From Piper betle (lineage: Eukaryota; Streptophyta; Magnoliopsida; Piperales; Piperaceae), in contig JAURVB010001726.1 of NCBI GenBank assembly GCA_033002965.1, positions 124,001 to 188,000 on the forward strand: a DNA stretch of 64,000 nt, read 5' to 3'. A program made the translations under genes and the position numbers. Positions 24,401 through 36,640 of the stretch are shown here, piece after piece (within the stretch, counting starts at the first letter, position 1; the number at the start of each line of letters is the position of its first letter). The notes beneath the pieces are model-generated. The model was not told the DNA's origin. It worked only from the letters and a program-made list of their open reading frames with translations, and did not search any database.

Positions 24401-27400
24401 TTCATCAATGTAGACGATGCCTTGTTGAGCTGCTGCAACATTAAAATCTGCAACCTAAGATGCAGATTAAACAAGATTTAATCATATGAAAATGACGAAA
24501 ACTATATCATTACATGCTGACAAAGAAACGTGGCATGCAAACATTAATTTTCAATATAATGTACCAAACATAGGGTGGCAACTTTTTACATGGTATGCAG
24601 AAAAATAGAAACTTTTTTAGAGGCATGGAAACAATTGACTTCACTGAGCAAATTTAAATAGATTTTAGTCAAAATATAGCACAAAGACCATTATTATCAG
24701 CTTGCAAGTGTCTAAAAAATGGATTATTTATTAGTAATTATCAGTCAACAACCATTTTGTTGAACCAATTTACAGTTTCGATGGTGCAAAAATAGTGATG
24801 GAGCAAGCTTCAGCCTATTATATCTTTCAACAGTTGATTGCAATAGGAGATGGAACAGGATAAAAACTTGTCAATCTGTTTCTGCATAGTTGGCTGTCTT
24901 TGATTCAGATTTGAAATTGGTGATATAAAATATTTATCAACCCTAGTCTATCTTTAATATGATAGATGATGACAAGTCAAAGGTCAATGAGTACTAAGTT
25001 ATTTGCTCCAACTAAACATCAAAGATTTGAATCGACCATATATCTGATCAATGTTACACACCTGAGCATGGGACAAAGTTTAAACTTACATATATAGATA
25101 TTTTCTAGACCAACAAATATGACTCCGCTTGAAGCAGACAATTGAAATATCATTATACATACCGTCAATAACTTGTACAAAATTGATTCTACATCTTCAC
25201 CAACATATCCTGCCTGTTAACATGGACGATCATAAGTTACTATTTGGCAACAATACCAACAAAAGCCACTATCCACTAAAATAGAAAATCTAAAGGAACA
25301 AGATAAACAAACCCAAAAAATAAAAAAGAACATAATTTTTTCATGCCGAGTCAACACTCAAACCTAATTTTCAGGGGTCATTAGCCAGACCACCAAGAAG
25401 CTAATAAAATAACATTTATTTGTCAAATTTAAAAGAAATACCAGAATACAATCATGAACTTGCCTGGGTTAGAGTTGTTGCATCTGCAATTACAAATGGG
25501 ACATTTACAAATCGAGCTAACGTTTTTGCAAGTAACGTCTTACCTGTCCTTACACCCAACAGCATAGTGTGTAAGCAAAATCTAATTGGCTTATAGTGAA
25601 TTCATTAAAGTAACAAGGACATAAAAGATTCATGCAATGTAAAGCGATTGCAAAAAGGGAGGAGAGGGAGAGAGAAGCATCAGATGCATCTATGGAAGGG
25701 AAAATTCATCAGTTCACCACAAAAAGGAGAAAATTTTTTTCCATAAGCTTTTTATGGTGAACAAAACAATGATAAGCACGGCCTTTCTCTCTCTCTTTTC
25801 CATTTTTCATTCCTTTTAATAAATATGGTGATCATGATTATATAAAAGAAGCTCTTTATCCATGGCGACACAAAACAGAAAATTCCTTGTGCATCAAAGG
25901 CCAGATTTTTGAGAAAGTTGGTATGGAAATATCATAAAAAATATAAACTATAGCCTTACACTATTCGTTTCTAAATAAAAATTCTATAGTTTTTGCAACA
26001 ACAAACACAAAATCTAACTAATGGGCCTAAACGATCCCTCCAAAATGGTTAACCCAAGAAGATTTATAAGCACGCGCTCACTAATATACTGGACCTTACC
26101 CCAATAGGCATTGAATATATGACTACTTTTTTCAGGGATGTTCTAATCCACTTACCTTGAGGAAATTATATTCTCAGAATATCACTCAGTCGGTTGACCA
26201 AACCCTCTTCTAGTCCAACCTATTATCTAATACAATCTCGAGTTTGCTCTGACACCATATAATAATGACCTGCCCAAGTGCAAATTAATCTGTCCAATCA
26301 TCTTTTCAAAATGGTTAACCCAAGTTAAAGATCTATAAGTATACCTCTACTAATATATAGTAAGTATTGGATGTGAAACTAAATTATTTTGGGATCTTAC
26401 AAATTTTCCCTTCTAGCAATGGTCAACTTTTCTAAAGAAGTATTACAATGTCTCATTATCTAATTCTAGATCATATTTAATACTTTCTAAAACAATAACC
26501 TGTAAGATGTTCATTTGTCTAAAATGAAGTAGAATAAAGTACACAAGAGTGAATTTTTATTGAAGTTCAGGCATGTTCTTCACAGGCGTCATATATAGGA
26601 CAATATATAAAGCGATAAATAGGGGAGATTGTTTCCAGTAATCACATATCAGATTTTTTAAAAAACTTTAAAAACACCTATTTTGACGCAGCATCAAGGT
26701 GATGCCTACTTCGTTAAACAGAAGGCTACTTTTAATTCGCAAATAGTCAGCCATACCTGAGCCAGTTGGACCCATCAAAAGTACATTGCTTTTCTCAAGC
26801 TCCACTAAATCATTGTCGTCATTATCTATCTTGGAATTTCCTGATTCCATTTCAGATCTAAGAAGTAATTTCCAAAAATACCAATATGAGGATACAAAAG
26901 AGAAAAAGAAAACAAAAATGCATCTCTTGTGCAAAGTTATCAAGCAACAAAGATTAACAATTACAAACTTCAAGGGCTACGAGTGGATGGTAAGCCCAAA
27001 GTGAGTGACATTGGTGAGCTACTGGATAACAAAGCATGAGAAGAATGAAACAAAAATTTCACAATGAAGTAAAATCAGTTAAAGGAAAAAAATGTTGCCT
27101 TGTAAGTCTTCATCATTACCCTTTTTGCATTGATGCATGATAAATCCTCTTATAGTGATTGTATACAGCGACGGACAATATCTGAACATGCAAAAATTAA
27201 CTTAGCTGTGATTATGCACAACTTATCAACAATAATATGAAGCATAAAGAAATAACATGAAAATGAAAGACAATAATATAGTTCACCAAGAGAGAGGAAG
27301 TGCATAAAATAATTCAATTTTATCATATTGTATATGGTACTATCAGTTAATGAAGTAGACAATAAGAGAGGTTGCAGGTAGATCGATCAACAAGCATGTT

Positions 27401-28618
27401 CTTTGCAAGCAATGTAAGTAGAAAAATGATCACTTTATTTTCGTCATCAGCATTTTCCATATCTTTATTGTTAATTAATTTTTTCCTGCCTCAATAAAAG
27501 GGGTATATCACCGACGTCATGCACAATCTCATCTAAATCATCCAATGCACTTGAACTAAAATCCTCAGATATGGACTGGCATCCTCAAATCCATTAAGAA
27601 ACTGTTTCCTCCGGTGCTCAGCTTCTATTTAGAAACTAACACATTCTGGAGGCGGCAGAGCTTCATTATAGGAGCATTATTATCTTAACAAAGTGCTTGA
27701 CAATTGAAATACACGGACACGATTGACTGGATTGAAGAACATCAAGATAATAACGTTCTTGAAGCTATAGCAATTAATCTGAAAACAGATTCTAGAGCCA
27801 AAAGAAAGCAGTAACCTTTTTAGCGCGTTCTTGGCCGATGACAAATTTATCCAATCCTCTGCAAATTTCCTTCGGCGTAGGCAAATCTCTTCCCAAATTC
27901 GACCCACCCCACCCTTCCTTTCCCCCACCATTGGCGCCCCCGTCCCCACCGTTCCCCGACGCCCTCACCACATCCAAATTCGGAGGAAAAGGAGGAGTCG
28001 GCGGCGCCTGCACGGCCAACCCATTTCCGCCAGGCGGCCAATTCTCCGGCGGTTCACCGCCACCACCACCCCCGCCTGCGTACGTCCGAAACGTCTTGTA
28101 GAACGACGCCCTAAGCCGCGCTGCGTAGTCCTCCAAGTCCCCCTTGTTTCCGTCTCCGACACCGCCGCCGTCGGCCGGCTTCTCGGGATTCCGCGGCGCG
28201 CGGTTGACGCGGCCGATCTCGACGAAGCTGCCCTGCAGCGGGACCATCTGGTACGGCCGGAAGTAGAAAGCGGTCTTGCAGGTGGGGCAGAGGTTGACGG
28301 CCTGGAACGGCGCGGCGGGGCCGGGCACCGAGCGGTGGTCGGGCGGGAGGGGCGGCCGGCTGGAGAAGAAGAGCTCCATCTGCTGGGAGCACCGGGGGCA
28401 GTTCGCCTCCGCCCTGATCCTCCGGGGCAGCTGCTGCGACGTCTCGTCCGACGGCGGCCCACTCCCACCGCCGCCGCCGTCCCACAGATTGCGGAGGTGG
28501 AGGCGGGGAAAGAACAAGGCAGGGCGGGGGAGAAGGGAGAGGTGTGGAAGGATCGGGATCGAGATGGGGATCGGGCGGCGATGTGAACGAGGCGGCGCCA
28601 TCGGAAGAGATGAGACAT
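21434..28618 (-). CDS. CLPX: Mitochondrial ATP-dependent Clp protease ATP-binding subunit ClpX, 15 exons
   Basis: This is an AAA+ unfoldase that feeds substrates into ClpP in the mitochondrial matrix. Exons in order: 28618-27816, 27181-27120, 26857-26757, 25543-25464, 25213-25163, 24454-24380, 24292-24215, 23531-23475, 23362-23292, 23205-23106, 22945-22841, 22702-22640, 22564-22442, 21977-21819, 21505-21434. Visible motifs: two CxxC pairs (NCPRC, LCPTC) in exon 1, Walker A GPTGSGKT over exons 3/4, pore loop GYVGED (exon 5), Walker [10 protein letters not shown] (exon 6), RKH loop (exon 8), the ClpP-docking IGF loop SSIGFG (exon 10) and sensor 2 GARGLR (exon 13). The spliced product is about 666 residues. 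The N-terminus is uncertain. The ATG at 28618 gives MSHLFRWRR and an Arg-rich RSFHTSP presequence but needs one base added, perhaps in the C5 run at 28526-28530. The ATG at 28601 needs none. The intron after exon 4 is GC-AG. Confidence 0.93.
21701..21736 (-). other. CLPX: Possible optional 36-nt exon of ClpX
   Basis: On the minus strand an AG acceptor at 21738-21737 (CAG) and a GTATG donor at 21700 bracket 36 nt that read open in the gene's frame. Both neighbouring exons end and begin on whole codons, so including or skipping it would keep the frame. ClpX C-termini vary, so conservation cannot decide here. It may equally be intron. Confidence 0.3.
23595..23770 (+). mobile_element. LINE reverse-transcriptase tail inside a ClpX intron
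   Basis: In the intron between ClpX exons 7 and 8, the plus strand encodes fragments resembling the C-terminal LINE motif 'LYG-E-W---...EMRMLRWM'. Visible here are M-L-Y-G-Q near 23597 and M-R-M-L-R-W-M near 23667-23690, in broken frames. It is old and noncoding, and antisense to the host gene. Confidence 0.55.
23974..23986. repeat. C13 homopolymer in a ClpX intron
   Basis: Thirteen consecutive C, close to the LINE relic. Copy number is uncertain with most sequencing methods. Confidence 0.85.
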
Positions 28619-29150
28619 GGTGGCGGGAATTGGAAGAGGGGAGAAGTGTTGTGGGTGGAATTAGGGTTAGGGGTGGAAGGAGGAAGAAGGAGGAGAAGGT
28701 AGAAGAAGAAGGGTAAGAGTGTGGGAGTGATAGTTGTTGGGGTAGGAAGAGAAAGAGAAGAGAAGAGAAGAGAAGAGCTAGAGGAGAAGAGTAGAGGAGG
28801 GTGAGGGGAAGGTTGGCTCCTAAAATGGGACACTTTCAGTTTTTTATCAATTGTCCAACTTCTTTTCAATGTGGATTTGTGGGGCCACTAGCAGTTTTGG
28901 TCATCTTGGATCACTCCTACCTAATTTCCTTTTTTTTTTTAAGAAAAGTATGGTGTAATAAAATCATATCCACCGTTTTATCGTGGATGCTTAACAAATT
29001 ACAATCTCAATATTATTATTTTTCTTTTAAATAATATTTATAAGGCGGGTTGGTAAAATTGTGAATTTAATTTATATTATTAAAATAGATTGATAATATA
29101 TATAATATTTTAGTGTTGTAAGATGCTTAATCTGATGAGTCGTACATTCA
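28619..29150 (-). promoter_or_regulatory. ClpX upstream region with a CT-rich leader
   Basis: On the minus strand, 28810-28640 is strongly pyrimidine-rich. It includes the (AGAGAAG)n-type microsatellite at about 28748-28780 when read on plus, and is typical of plant 5' leaders. A TATAAATA-like site on the minus strand lies near 29032-29042, about 415 nt upstream of the ATG; its use is uncertain. Confidence 0.4.
28745..28802. repeat. GA/CT-rich microsatellite in the ClpX leader
   Basis: Several copies of gaagagaaga-type units in the plus strand, degenerate at both ends. Confidence 0.7.
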
Positions 29151-30847
29151 CAAAGATGGATTAGACTAAATCACCCCTATTTACCCAAATTTCCATCTCC
29201 CACTCCTCTCTTGCCACCCTGTCATTTGGCCACAGTTGGTCGTTCACTTTGACAATCGACGACTAGCGCCCACACCCTTCGACAATTGCCATCCACGCCA
29301 TAGTTCAGTGCCCACCTCTTGTGGTTCACCTTTAATGCTTTTTTGGTGTTTCATTTGAAGCCCGTTGTGGTCTTCCTTCCAGGGCAATTCCACAGTGGTG
29401 TCGGTTGGTGATGCTGCCACCAGTTATTAGCAGCAATGAAAAATAAGGTAAAGGTGAACCAAAGCCAGTGGGGGCCAAACTAAAAACAACGTAAAGGTGA
29501 ACCAAAACCGGTGGACGCTAAACTATGGCATGATCATCGGTTATCCGTGGGAGGAGGCGAGGTGGGGCGGCGGCGACAATGACGGGGAGGGACAGGGTGC
29601 GGCTGGCTGGGGGAGGCGGGGCGCGGCGGCGGCGGGTTTGAGGGGAGCGGGGGCGCGGTGGTGGCAACGGCGCCGGGAAAGAAGGCGGATGCGGGAGAGA
29701 ACGGGCGAAAGGGAAAGAAATACCAGTGATAGCATTCTCGTAATTAAAATTTGATTTGTGTCTAACTCGAAATAAAAAATAATAACTAATTTTAAATAAT
29801 TCAAAAAAATCTAAAATAATATTAAAAAATTATAAAATATAATACTTATAATAATATTAAAATAACATTAATATCTAATTTTTATATATTTATTTTATGA
29901 GTTGTCAAATTATTATATACGCTCAGACCGATTCAATTAGACTGATTCTTGTCCGATTTAGGTCAATTTCGATTCCGTCTCCCTCGAAAACAGATTCCGA
30001 TTTCAATTCTTATTTTTGCGACCATACTCTAATTATAATATTTTTTACTGGTTTTAGTGGGGTTGGATTTGCTCAATTTTTTATGTTTTTGTAAAAAACT
30101 AACAAGCACGTCTCGTACTATAAAGGAAAAATAATACAGGAGAGGGAAGGAGATTGCCTGCTCTTGCAGCCATCACTTAGACCTCTGGAAAAGAAATTTG
30201 GGTAGTAGGGACATTCTCGTTGTGCATGCACATGAGATTGCATAGGCCTGAAACCTACAAATACATGCTGACCCCTTGGGATGGAGAAAACCTCCCTTTC
30301 TAAACAACCCATACATCCTCCATCCCACCTCCATTCCCTCACTTTCTAATCCACTGCTTTCATTTTATTTGCTTTCCTCTTCATCACAATCTTTCCTTTT
30401 AATCCCCCTCTACCCATGCAGCTTTGGATTGCCTCAGTGCTTCACCATGCATCGTCTTCCAACAGATGTTCTCCACAAAATAAAGCTCTTGAATATGGAA
30501 CAAGATAGTGAGAGCCAGCCAATCTTTTATTCCTTTTTTAATGAAGTTCAAAAATATATGAAGTTGATTAGGAGGTTCTCTACCTCGGCAAACTGCTTCC
30601 ACACCGGTCTGTTTTAATAGGTGCTCTTCTTTCTTCTATCTGAAACACAATTGGTATTCCAGATGGTGACCTCATTGTTGAAAAGAGACCTTATCAATGT
30701 TCCTTGTTATATTGAAGAAAACCTTCGATAAATCTAGGTTTCTCCTTCAACAACTTTTTATTGTCTATGATAATTTTTTCCTATCAAAGAATGGGATGAT
30801 AGCATTAATTATCAAACTTTCTATCTTAATGATTTCTTTCGTTTGGT
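29151..30847. other. Intergenic DNA with a two-copy tandem repeat and a GC-rich block
   Basis: 29448-29525 holds two copies (period 43) of 'gtaaaggtgaaccaaa-cc-gtgg'. A GC-rich, glycine/arginine-type block follows (29540-29700), then 'ctcgtaattaaaatttg' and an AT-rich tract to about 29900, reminiscent of the foldback element near 2250-2420. From 30600 on, weak LINE ORF1-like reading begins. No host gene is supported. Confidence 0.45.
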
Positions 30848-31235
30848 ACAACAACGTGATGTCTTGAAAGGATTTACTCTAAGTCAAGCTTAAATTGGTT
30901 AATATTCCTCGAGAAGACTATCTTAGTATTGCCAATAGTGTGGTGAAGGCTTAAGGATCTCTCTTTACCATCCTCTTCATCTTTTAGCTTGTTTCCTTAA
31001 TAAAAGGATGAGCTGATGTAAAGTAAGTTAATGTTTGAAAAGATTAGAATTTTTTGTTTCAATTGTAGAAAAGTTGGCCATTGACTAAGTGATTGTGAAG
31101 AACACAATGGAACCAAGTTCTCTGAAGAACAAGAAGAAAATCTAATAGAAGAGGAAAAATAACTCTACGGCCCCTGGCTGCATGTGGGTTGGGAGAGGAA
31201 GAAGAAGGGTAATTTGGAAAATTTACATTCAACAA
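30848..31235 (+). pseudogene. LINE ORF1 (nucleic-acid-binding) relic
   Basis: Broken plus-strand frames include V-N-I-P-R-E-D-Y-L-S-I-A-N-S-V (about 30900-30945). These are followed by a CCHC-type knuckle beginning CFNCRKVGH, with -DC- three residues on (about 31058-31100), and L-Y-G-P-W-L (near 31163). This order is typical of plant L1-type ORF1. ORF2 of presumably the same LINE resumes at 45445, on the far side of element A. Confidence 0.6.
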
Positions 31236-31329
31236 GACTAAGAGCCTACCCATGTTGATTCCAAAGGTTATGTTGAACATGAAGACGCGCAATATTGCAA
31301 AGCTCCACACTTTACAAATAAACTAATCA

Positions 31330-32375
31330 AGAGATGGACACACGATCTACTGAGAGTCTCCGAGAGATGCTAACATGATTAGAAGTGTTGGTAGGAGGTC
31401 CTGCTAACAACAGAGATGGGCATATTATCTTTGACCAACTACAGTCTTGGACTTAAACTCTCGGGTTGGCGACAGACCCAAGCCCAGTACTACACAAAGA
31501 GAGACAGTGGAGATGCTATGAGGTCTCTGGGCTGTGTTTGAGGCTTTACATGTAGATGTGTCATTGTTGAAGCAGGTGGTCGCGTTGCAGCCTCAATATG
31601 GTATTGTTGACCGTGCAAGCAAAGATAGTTCCATTCTAGGAAGGCTCAAGGTGTCAGAGCCAATGAAGTTTGAGGGAGTCAAGTTGGTTAAAGACCTAGA
31701 AAATTTCATGTGGGATATGCAGGAGTTCTTTATTGCTACGAACATACCCGAACATAGGCAAGTTTCTATGCGAGCATGTTCTCGATGGGGGATGCCAAAT
31801 TATAGTACAAAACTAGCACCGAATAGGATGAGAGTGCTAGCCGCCCCCACATAGAGACTTGGGATTCCCTAAAACGGGAGCTTCGGGAGTAGTTCTTGCC
31901 GACCAACACGACGTGGGTGGCAAGAGATTGACTCAAGATCTTATAGAACCGAGAAAAGTAGTCGGTTTGGATGTTGGATACTACACAACTTTGGTGTATT
32001 GATATTGTTTGTGTGTGCTCGATTGGTCAGTCCCTAATTATTGGTACTAGTGACCAGATATTCGAGGCATTCATAGTTGGGTGTGATATCGGTACCGGGG
32101 AGACTTCATTGACAAGTTTGTAGTAGTGTATTTGGATGACATAGTCGTGTATAGTGAGTCCATGAAGGAGCACTGGGGTCACCTGAAGAAGGTTCTAGAT
32201 TGGCTGAGGGAATATAAACTCTTCGTGAAGGAGAAATGTCAGTTCGGCCTAGGGGAGATCAGCTTCCTAGGACATAGAATTGGCCAAGGAGAGGTGCGAA
32301 TGGAGGAATCGAAGGTATAGGTTATAGTTGAGTGGCCAGAGCCGACGAAGGTGATTGGTCGATACCTACATTCAA
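31330..32375 (+). pseudogene. Truncated Ty3-like gag fused to a reverse-transcriptase fragment
   Basis: 31534-31854 is a gag-like frame with the capsid motif K-D-L-E-N-F-M-W-D-M. After a gap, 32110-32370 carries the RT palm motif VVYLDDIVVYS and then F-L-G-H-R-I. The end of gag, protease and first half of RT are missing between them. There are several stops and no LTRs. It is distinct from element A, whose palm motif is FVDDILVYS. It lies within the LINE, between its ORF1 and the element A insertion. Confidence 0.65.
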
Positions 32376-32482
32376 GAAGAAAATAATTAAACTACAACAG
32401 ACCAGTTTAAGACAGAAAGAACTCATTTAATATTTAGGCTTATTGAGCCTAAATATCAGGAAGATGGCTCTCCAAGAAGACT

Positions 32483-32487
32483 GTCCA
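32483..32487. repeat. Left target-site duplication of element A (GTCCA)
   Basis: GTCCA lies immediately before the 5' LTR, and an identical GTCCA at 45198-45202 follows the 3' LTR. This proves the two LTRs belong to one insertion. Confidence 0.9.
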
Positions 32488-35465
32488 TGTAAAACCCGCA
32501 ACTTGAGTCAGGGTTTTATAGTCGTTAGTCGGTCTGTTTGACTGTAGTTTGAGTCAGTTCAGCTTTCAGAACACGTACGCGGGGCCGAGGTCGATCATGT
32601 GCACGTGCTACGAGGGTTCATGTATACCCAAGTATCGATGATAGTGCGAGATACGCATCAGCAAGCTGAGTTATCAGTAGATATGAGAGTATACAGTTGA
32701 TGATTTTATTTTTTTCATGTTGTGACCGTAGAATTAGTTTAGGCCGAATAACGCATTAGGATGCATTAGATTATATTCGGGTGGGTTATTAGTTATACAA
32801 CACGTCATTTAGATGTTGTGGTGCTTTGTTTGATTTTATGGGATTTTTCTCAATTTTTCTGAATTTTATTTCGAGTTAGTTATTATTCTTAACTTGAGCC
32901 GGTGTCGAGTCAAATTATATTTACAAGTTTGCCACTCCACAACCCCCGACGTTTTCACAGCCCCAAACCCTAGCAGCTGCCCTTGAGGTTTTCGCCACCT
33001 TGCCGCCGATCGACACCGCCCAGCCCGGCCGTGCCGTCGCCTTGTCACCTCGACCATGCCCGGTCACCGTCCAGCCGTCGCGACGCAGGAAATCGCCCAC
33101 AATTTTATGACCATTCCCGACGTGATTCCACCTTTGCCTATGCCAGACCACCGCCACTGTGACGTTGAAGCTCTCCCCTTGACTTCCCCTACCTTTCCCC
33201 CTTACCTAGCGCCATCGTAAAGACCGGCCGTGGGTCTGATCGGAGCGACCGACCGCCCCGACCGAACTCGACGCCGCCATCGGTGGTCATCGCCGTCACG
33301 ACTGCCCTTGTCGTCACCACCATTGGGTCAAGCTCGCTGAGACGGTGCTAACCCTTACCTCCGATTGCCCCGCCGGCGCAGTCGTCAGAAAATTGCCTAC
33401 TCGCCCTCACCCGCCCTCATCTGTTGGCACCGATTTTAGCGCCGATCGCGAGGTGGTTTTTCCTTTTTTTGTTTATTATATGCATGTTGTGGTCATGGTA
33501 GCATATTGGAATTAATTTTATTAACTTCATGATTTTAGTTTAATTAATCATAAATTATGATAAACATGATATGATTAGCGTAGATTGTGTTGTGTGATGT
33601 AAATGCTCACTAGTGAAATTGTTAGTAAACTACTGAATAGTTAATTAAATGCTTGTTAACTAGTTAATTTATGGAATTGCATGATTTAGGTTTTGCATGC
33701 TAGTATTAAGTTAAATGGATTAAATTGATTAAACCATTGTCACCTAATTAGAATAGGTATGTTTTGAAATTGGAATTAAAAGTGCTAGATAATAAGTAAC
33801 GTATGAAATCATAAAATTATTAACTTGCTTGACAGTTAAAGATTTAGTATGATTGTTAAGAGGATTGTCATGTTTGATTAGATTTGTGTATGAATGTGGA
33901 TATATTAGTTATATAGGCATACATCATATATTTATGGGCTTTAGCAAATAGTTATGTTCATGTAGGTTCGTTGCAGGAGCTCGCCATCTAGGTACGAGAC
34001 TGTGCTTGGAGCTTCTGACAGATCCGTTAGGACACCTTCTCAGGTTTTATCGCTCCACTCTATCGGTGATTTGATTTATTGATCATAGGACGTGTCAGGT
34101 GGATGATTTATCATACCCCACCTAACACGGGCCATCTGGTCGATTGTTTTCGGAATTAATAACCCTCGAGGATGAGATCCCTCGAGCTTGTTTTTAAAAA
34201 TAAGATCCACCTCAAGTTGCCTTCGGGCCTATTATAATAAATCCTGACCCAGCCCTATAAATAGTTTTATCGAGTTTTCAGTGAGACAAGAGAAAATGAA
34301 TCAACTTGCACGTACCATGAGCGGATGTCGTGTTAGTCAAAACGGGCTCTGAATTAGTGAGCAGCCTATTCCATTCCCGAGGGATCCTGTCAACTTTGCG
34401 TTTGAGCTCCTCACACCCGGAGAACGTAGAGGTTTATGGGTACTGTTAAGTATAGTGCATGTCCGGACTTGTAGTTCAAAGGGTACTAAAGGCGCATGCT
34501 TGAGAGTACTCGGCCTACATGCTCAAGGCTAGGAGTAATATGGAGGTTCAGAGAGGGCTTAGGATAAAAGTTTTATGCGAAATACTGAAAAAGAATTGCT
34601 GAAAGCGTCACAGTACCAGATAGATCAGGATGCTGTTGAGTCAGCTGCTCAACGGCTCCTCTGTAGTTGCCCTTATGAGAGTTCTTGAGGAAGATATATG
34701 ATTGTTTGCTTTCCATGAGAGTTTGCTCTCATGTTCCAGTTTGATATTAGTTATTTCTGGACCAGTGACAACCGTTGTTGATGTTTTCTTACTATATATG
34801 TAGGTGAGGAAAATGAATGGAGTATGCCGGCTTTGACGATGGACTAGCGTTTGCATTGCACACAGAAACCTGGCACCGCGTCGACTTTTGCGTAAGATGT
34901 GATGTGATTGGCTGATGTTGTGGACTTAGATATTGGTGTATATATGCATGTGTTTGTGAGGCTTGTATCCCTTGTTTTAGAAATGCTTGGAGATGTTTTG
35001 AGAAAAGCTCTAATGATGTGCTATGCTGAAATGAAAAGGAACCAAATGAGCTGAGTATAAATTGCAGGTGGGCGAGACGCCGATTACAAAATGTGTGGGG
35101 GTTTTGGAACCCTATTGTGATGTAAATTATTGTTTTCATATATTTTATATTGTGCCGTGTTTTAACAGGTCGTCCCCTTATTACACTTTTAGGAGAGGCT
35201 CTGTCCATTTTATTCTAGGATTTCTAGCTGTTAATTATTTGTTGTGTGGCTATTATTATGACATTCACGTAGTATCCTGCTAGGGTTTTGCATCCTATTC
35301 ATACATTGTTTGCGCATTAGTGGCGTGCTCCATGTTGAGACGTCGAGAGGGTTATGTCGTAGCCGTTTAGGTTTTGGGTCAACCAAATCAATCGGTTTAC
35401 AAGTAGTTCTATCCTTTGTAACAATTCTGGTCTGGGTTGAGAGTAAACCGGATTGGGGTGTTACA
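32488..35465 (+). repeat. 5' LTR of element A (2978 bp)
   Basis: It starts TGTAAAACCC and ends GGGTGTTACA. A TATA box (CCCTATAAATAG, 34253-34264) lies about 1.77 kb in, so U3 is long and GC-rich in part (about 32940-33440). The 'ctcgaggatgagatccctcg' inverted motif near 34165 is shared with family B. The end is followed by the primer-binding site. Confidence 0.92.
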
Positions 35466-35469
35466 AGAT

Positions 35470-35481
35470 TGGTATCAGAGC
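35470..35481 (+). other. Primer-binding site, element A
   Basis: TGGTATCAGAGC, complementary to the 3' end of initiator tRNA-Met, four bases after the LTR end. Confidence 0.92.
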
Positions 35482-35717
35482 CAACACTTGATCGATTAAG
35501 ATGGAAGATGCCATTACAGGTCATGTGTGTGCAAAGCTACTCTGAGTCATGCCGGCATGCATGTTTTCTTGATTTACTCATTTCAGTTTACAGATTTCTC
35601 ACCACGTAGTTGAATGACAGTGTGCCCAGGTTTGATTAGTAAGTGTTAGTCACCATAGTTAGAGCAACTCACAAGACTCAGACTAGGGATCCATCTCCTT
35701 CTCCTCCCAGGCATACT

Positions 35718-36179
35718 TGTGAGATCCCTCAACCTAGTCCCACATCTAATACCCACTAGGAGAAGATCCGGTTTATAAGTAAGAATGAACTATAGATCTT
35801 TAACTTAGGTTAACCATTTTAAAGAAATGACTTAGGCCCATTACGTTGCACTATGGGCCGGATTGTTACAGGTGATATCAGAGCAACCTGGTTCCATGTT
35901 AAATGGTGGGCTGGACTAGGGATGCTGGCTAGGTTGCCGGTCACAGGCCAAAAAGGTCGTGGGATGGGGCTAGCAACGGGCCAAGAATAGGCATTTCAGG
36001 GATGAAATTTCCTAAGGTTGGTGGATTGTGAGATCCCTCAACTTAGTCCCACATCTAATACTTACTAGGAGAAGATCTGGTTTATAAGTGAGAATGAATT
36101 ATAGATCTTTAACTTAGGTTAATCATTTTAAAGAAATGACTTAGGCCCATTACGTTGCACTTTGGGCCGGGTCGTTACA
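35718..36179 (+). mobile_element. TRIM element (miniature LTR retrotransposon), copy 1
   Basis: Two direct 153-bp LTRs, 35718-35870 and 36027-36179, both start TGTGAGATCCCTCAAC and end with TTACA. A 156-bp interior opens with GGTGATATCAGAGC, one base off the initiator-Met primer site, and closes with a purine-rich 'aaggttggtggat'. ATACT at 35713-35717 and 36180-36184 is a perfect 5-bp duplication. It has no coding capacity, so it would depend on another element's proteins. It sits in the gag remnant of element A and is therefore younger than it. Confidence 0.93.
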
Positions 36180-36184
36180 ATACT

Positions 36185-36640
36185 AGTCCTAGTCGTGTGC
36201 CCAGCAAGACAACATCTAGTAGGCCGAGAGCTCAACCACCATCGGGAGAAGCCAATGTGCGTGTCTCGACTAGCCACCGTAGTTCTCGTAGTCACCAGAC
36301 TGAGAGAGATGCAATCATTACCCAATTGGTAGAGACATAGAGGTAGATACAAGAGAGCCAGGAAGAGTTCAGGAGAGCTCCATCGGGTAGCCCTCTCCAT
36401 AGCTCGAGTTGAGAAGAGGCCGTTACGAGATGATAGAGTACAGGGAGAAGCCGATTCTACCATGGGCTACCTGTCGCCACCTCCTCCATCAGCACAGCAG
36501 GGGACCATCCCTACAGCTCCCCTGATTGCTCCTCTTCAGACTTGAATGGGCATTCATGACAGTGGACCCCTTGGAGCTAGTAGTGGGTAGACAGCAAGGG
36601 GTAGTATACCGGCTGTGGCAGTGTTGCCGTAACCATAGTT
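36185..36640 (+). pseudogene. Element A gag remnant
   Basis: Serine-, arginine- and proline-rich short frames (for example 36185-36340) continue from before the TRIM. They have the composition of a gag N-terminal region but no intact capsid or zinc knuckle. Confidence 0.4.

Noticed and set aside
28111..28869. Long proline/arginine-rich open frames on both strands over ClpX exon 1
   Set aside because: They overlap the GC-rich first exon. Only one minus-strand frame carries ClpX motifs (the CxxC pairs and [12 protein letters not shown]) and splices in phase.
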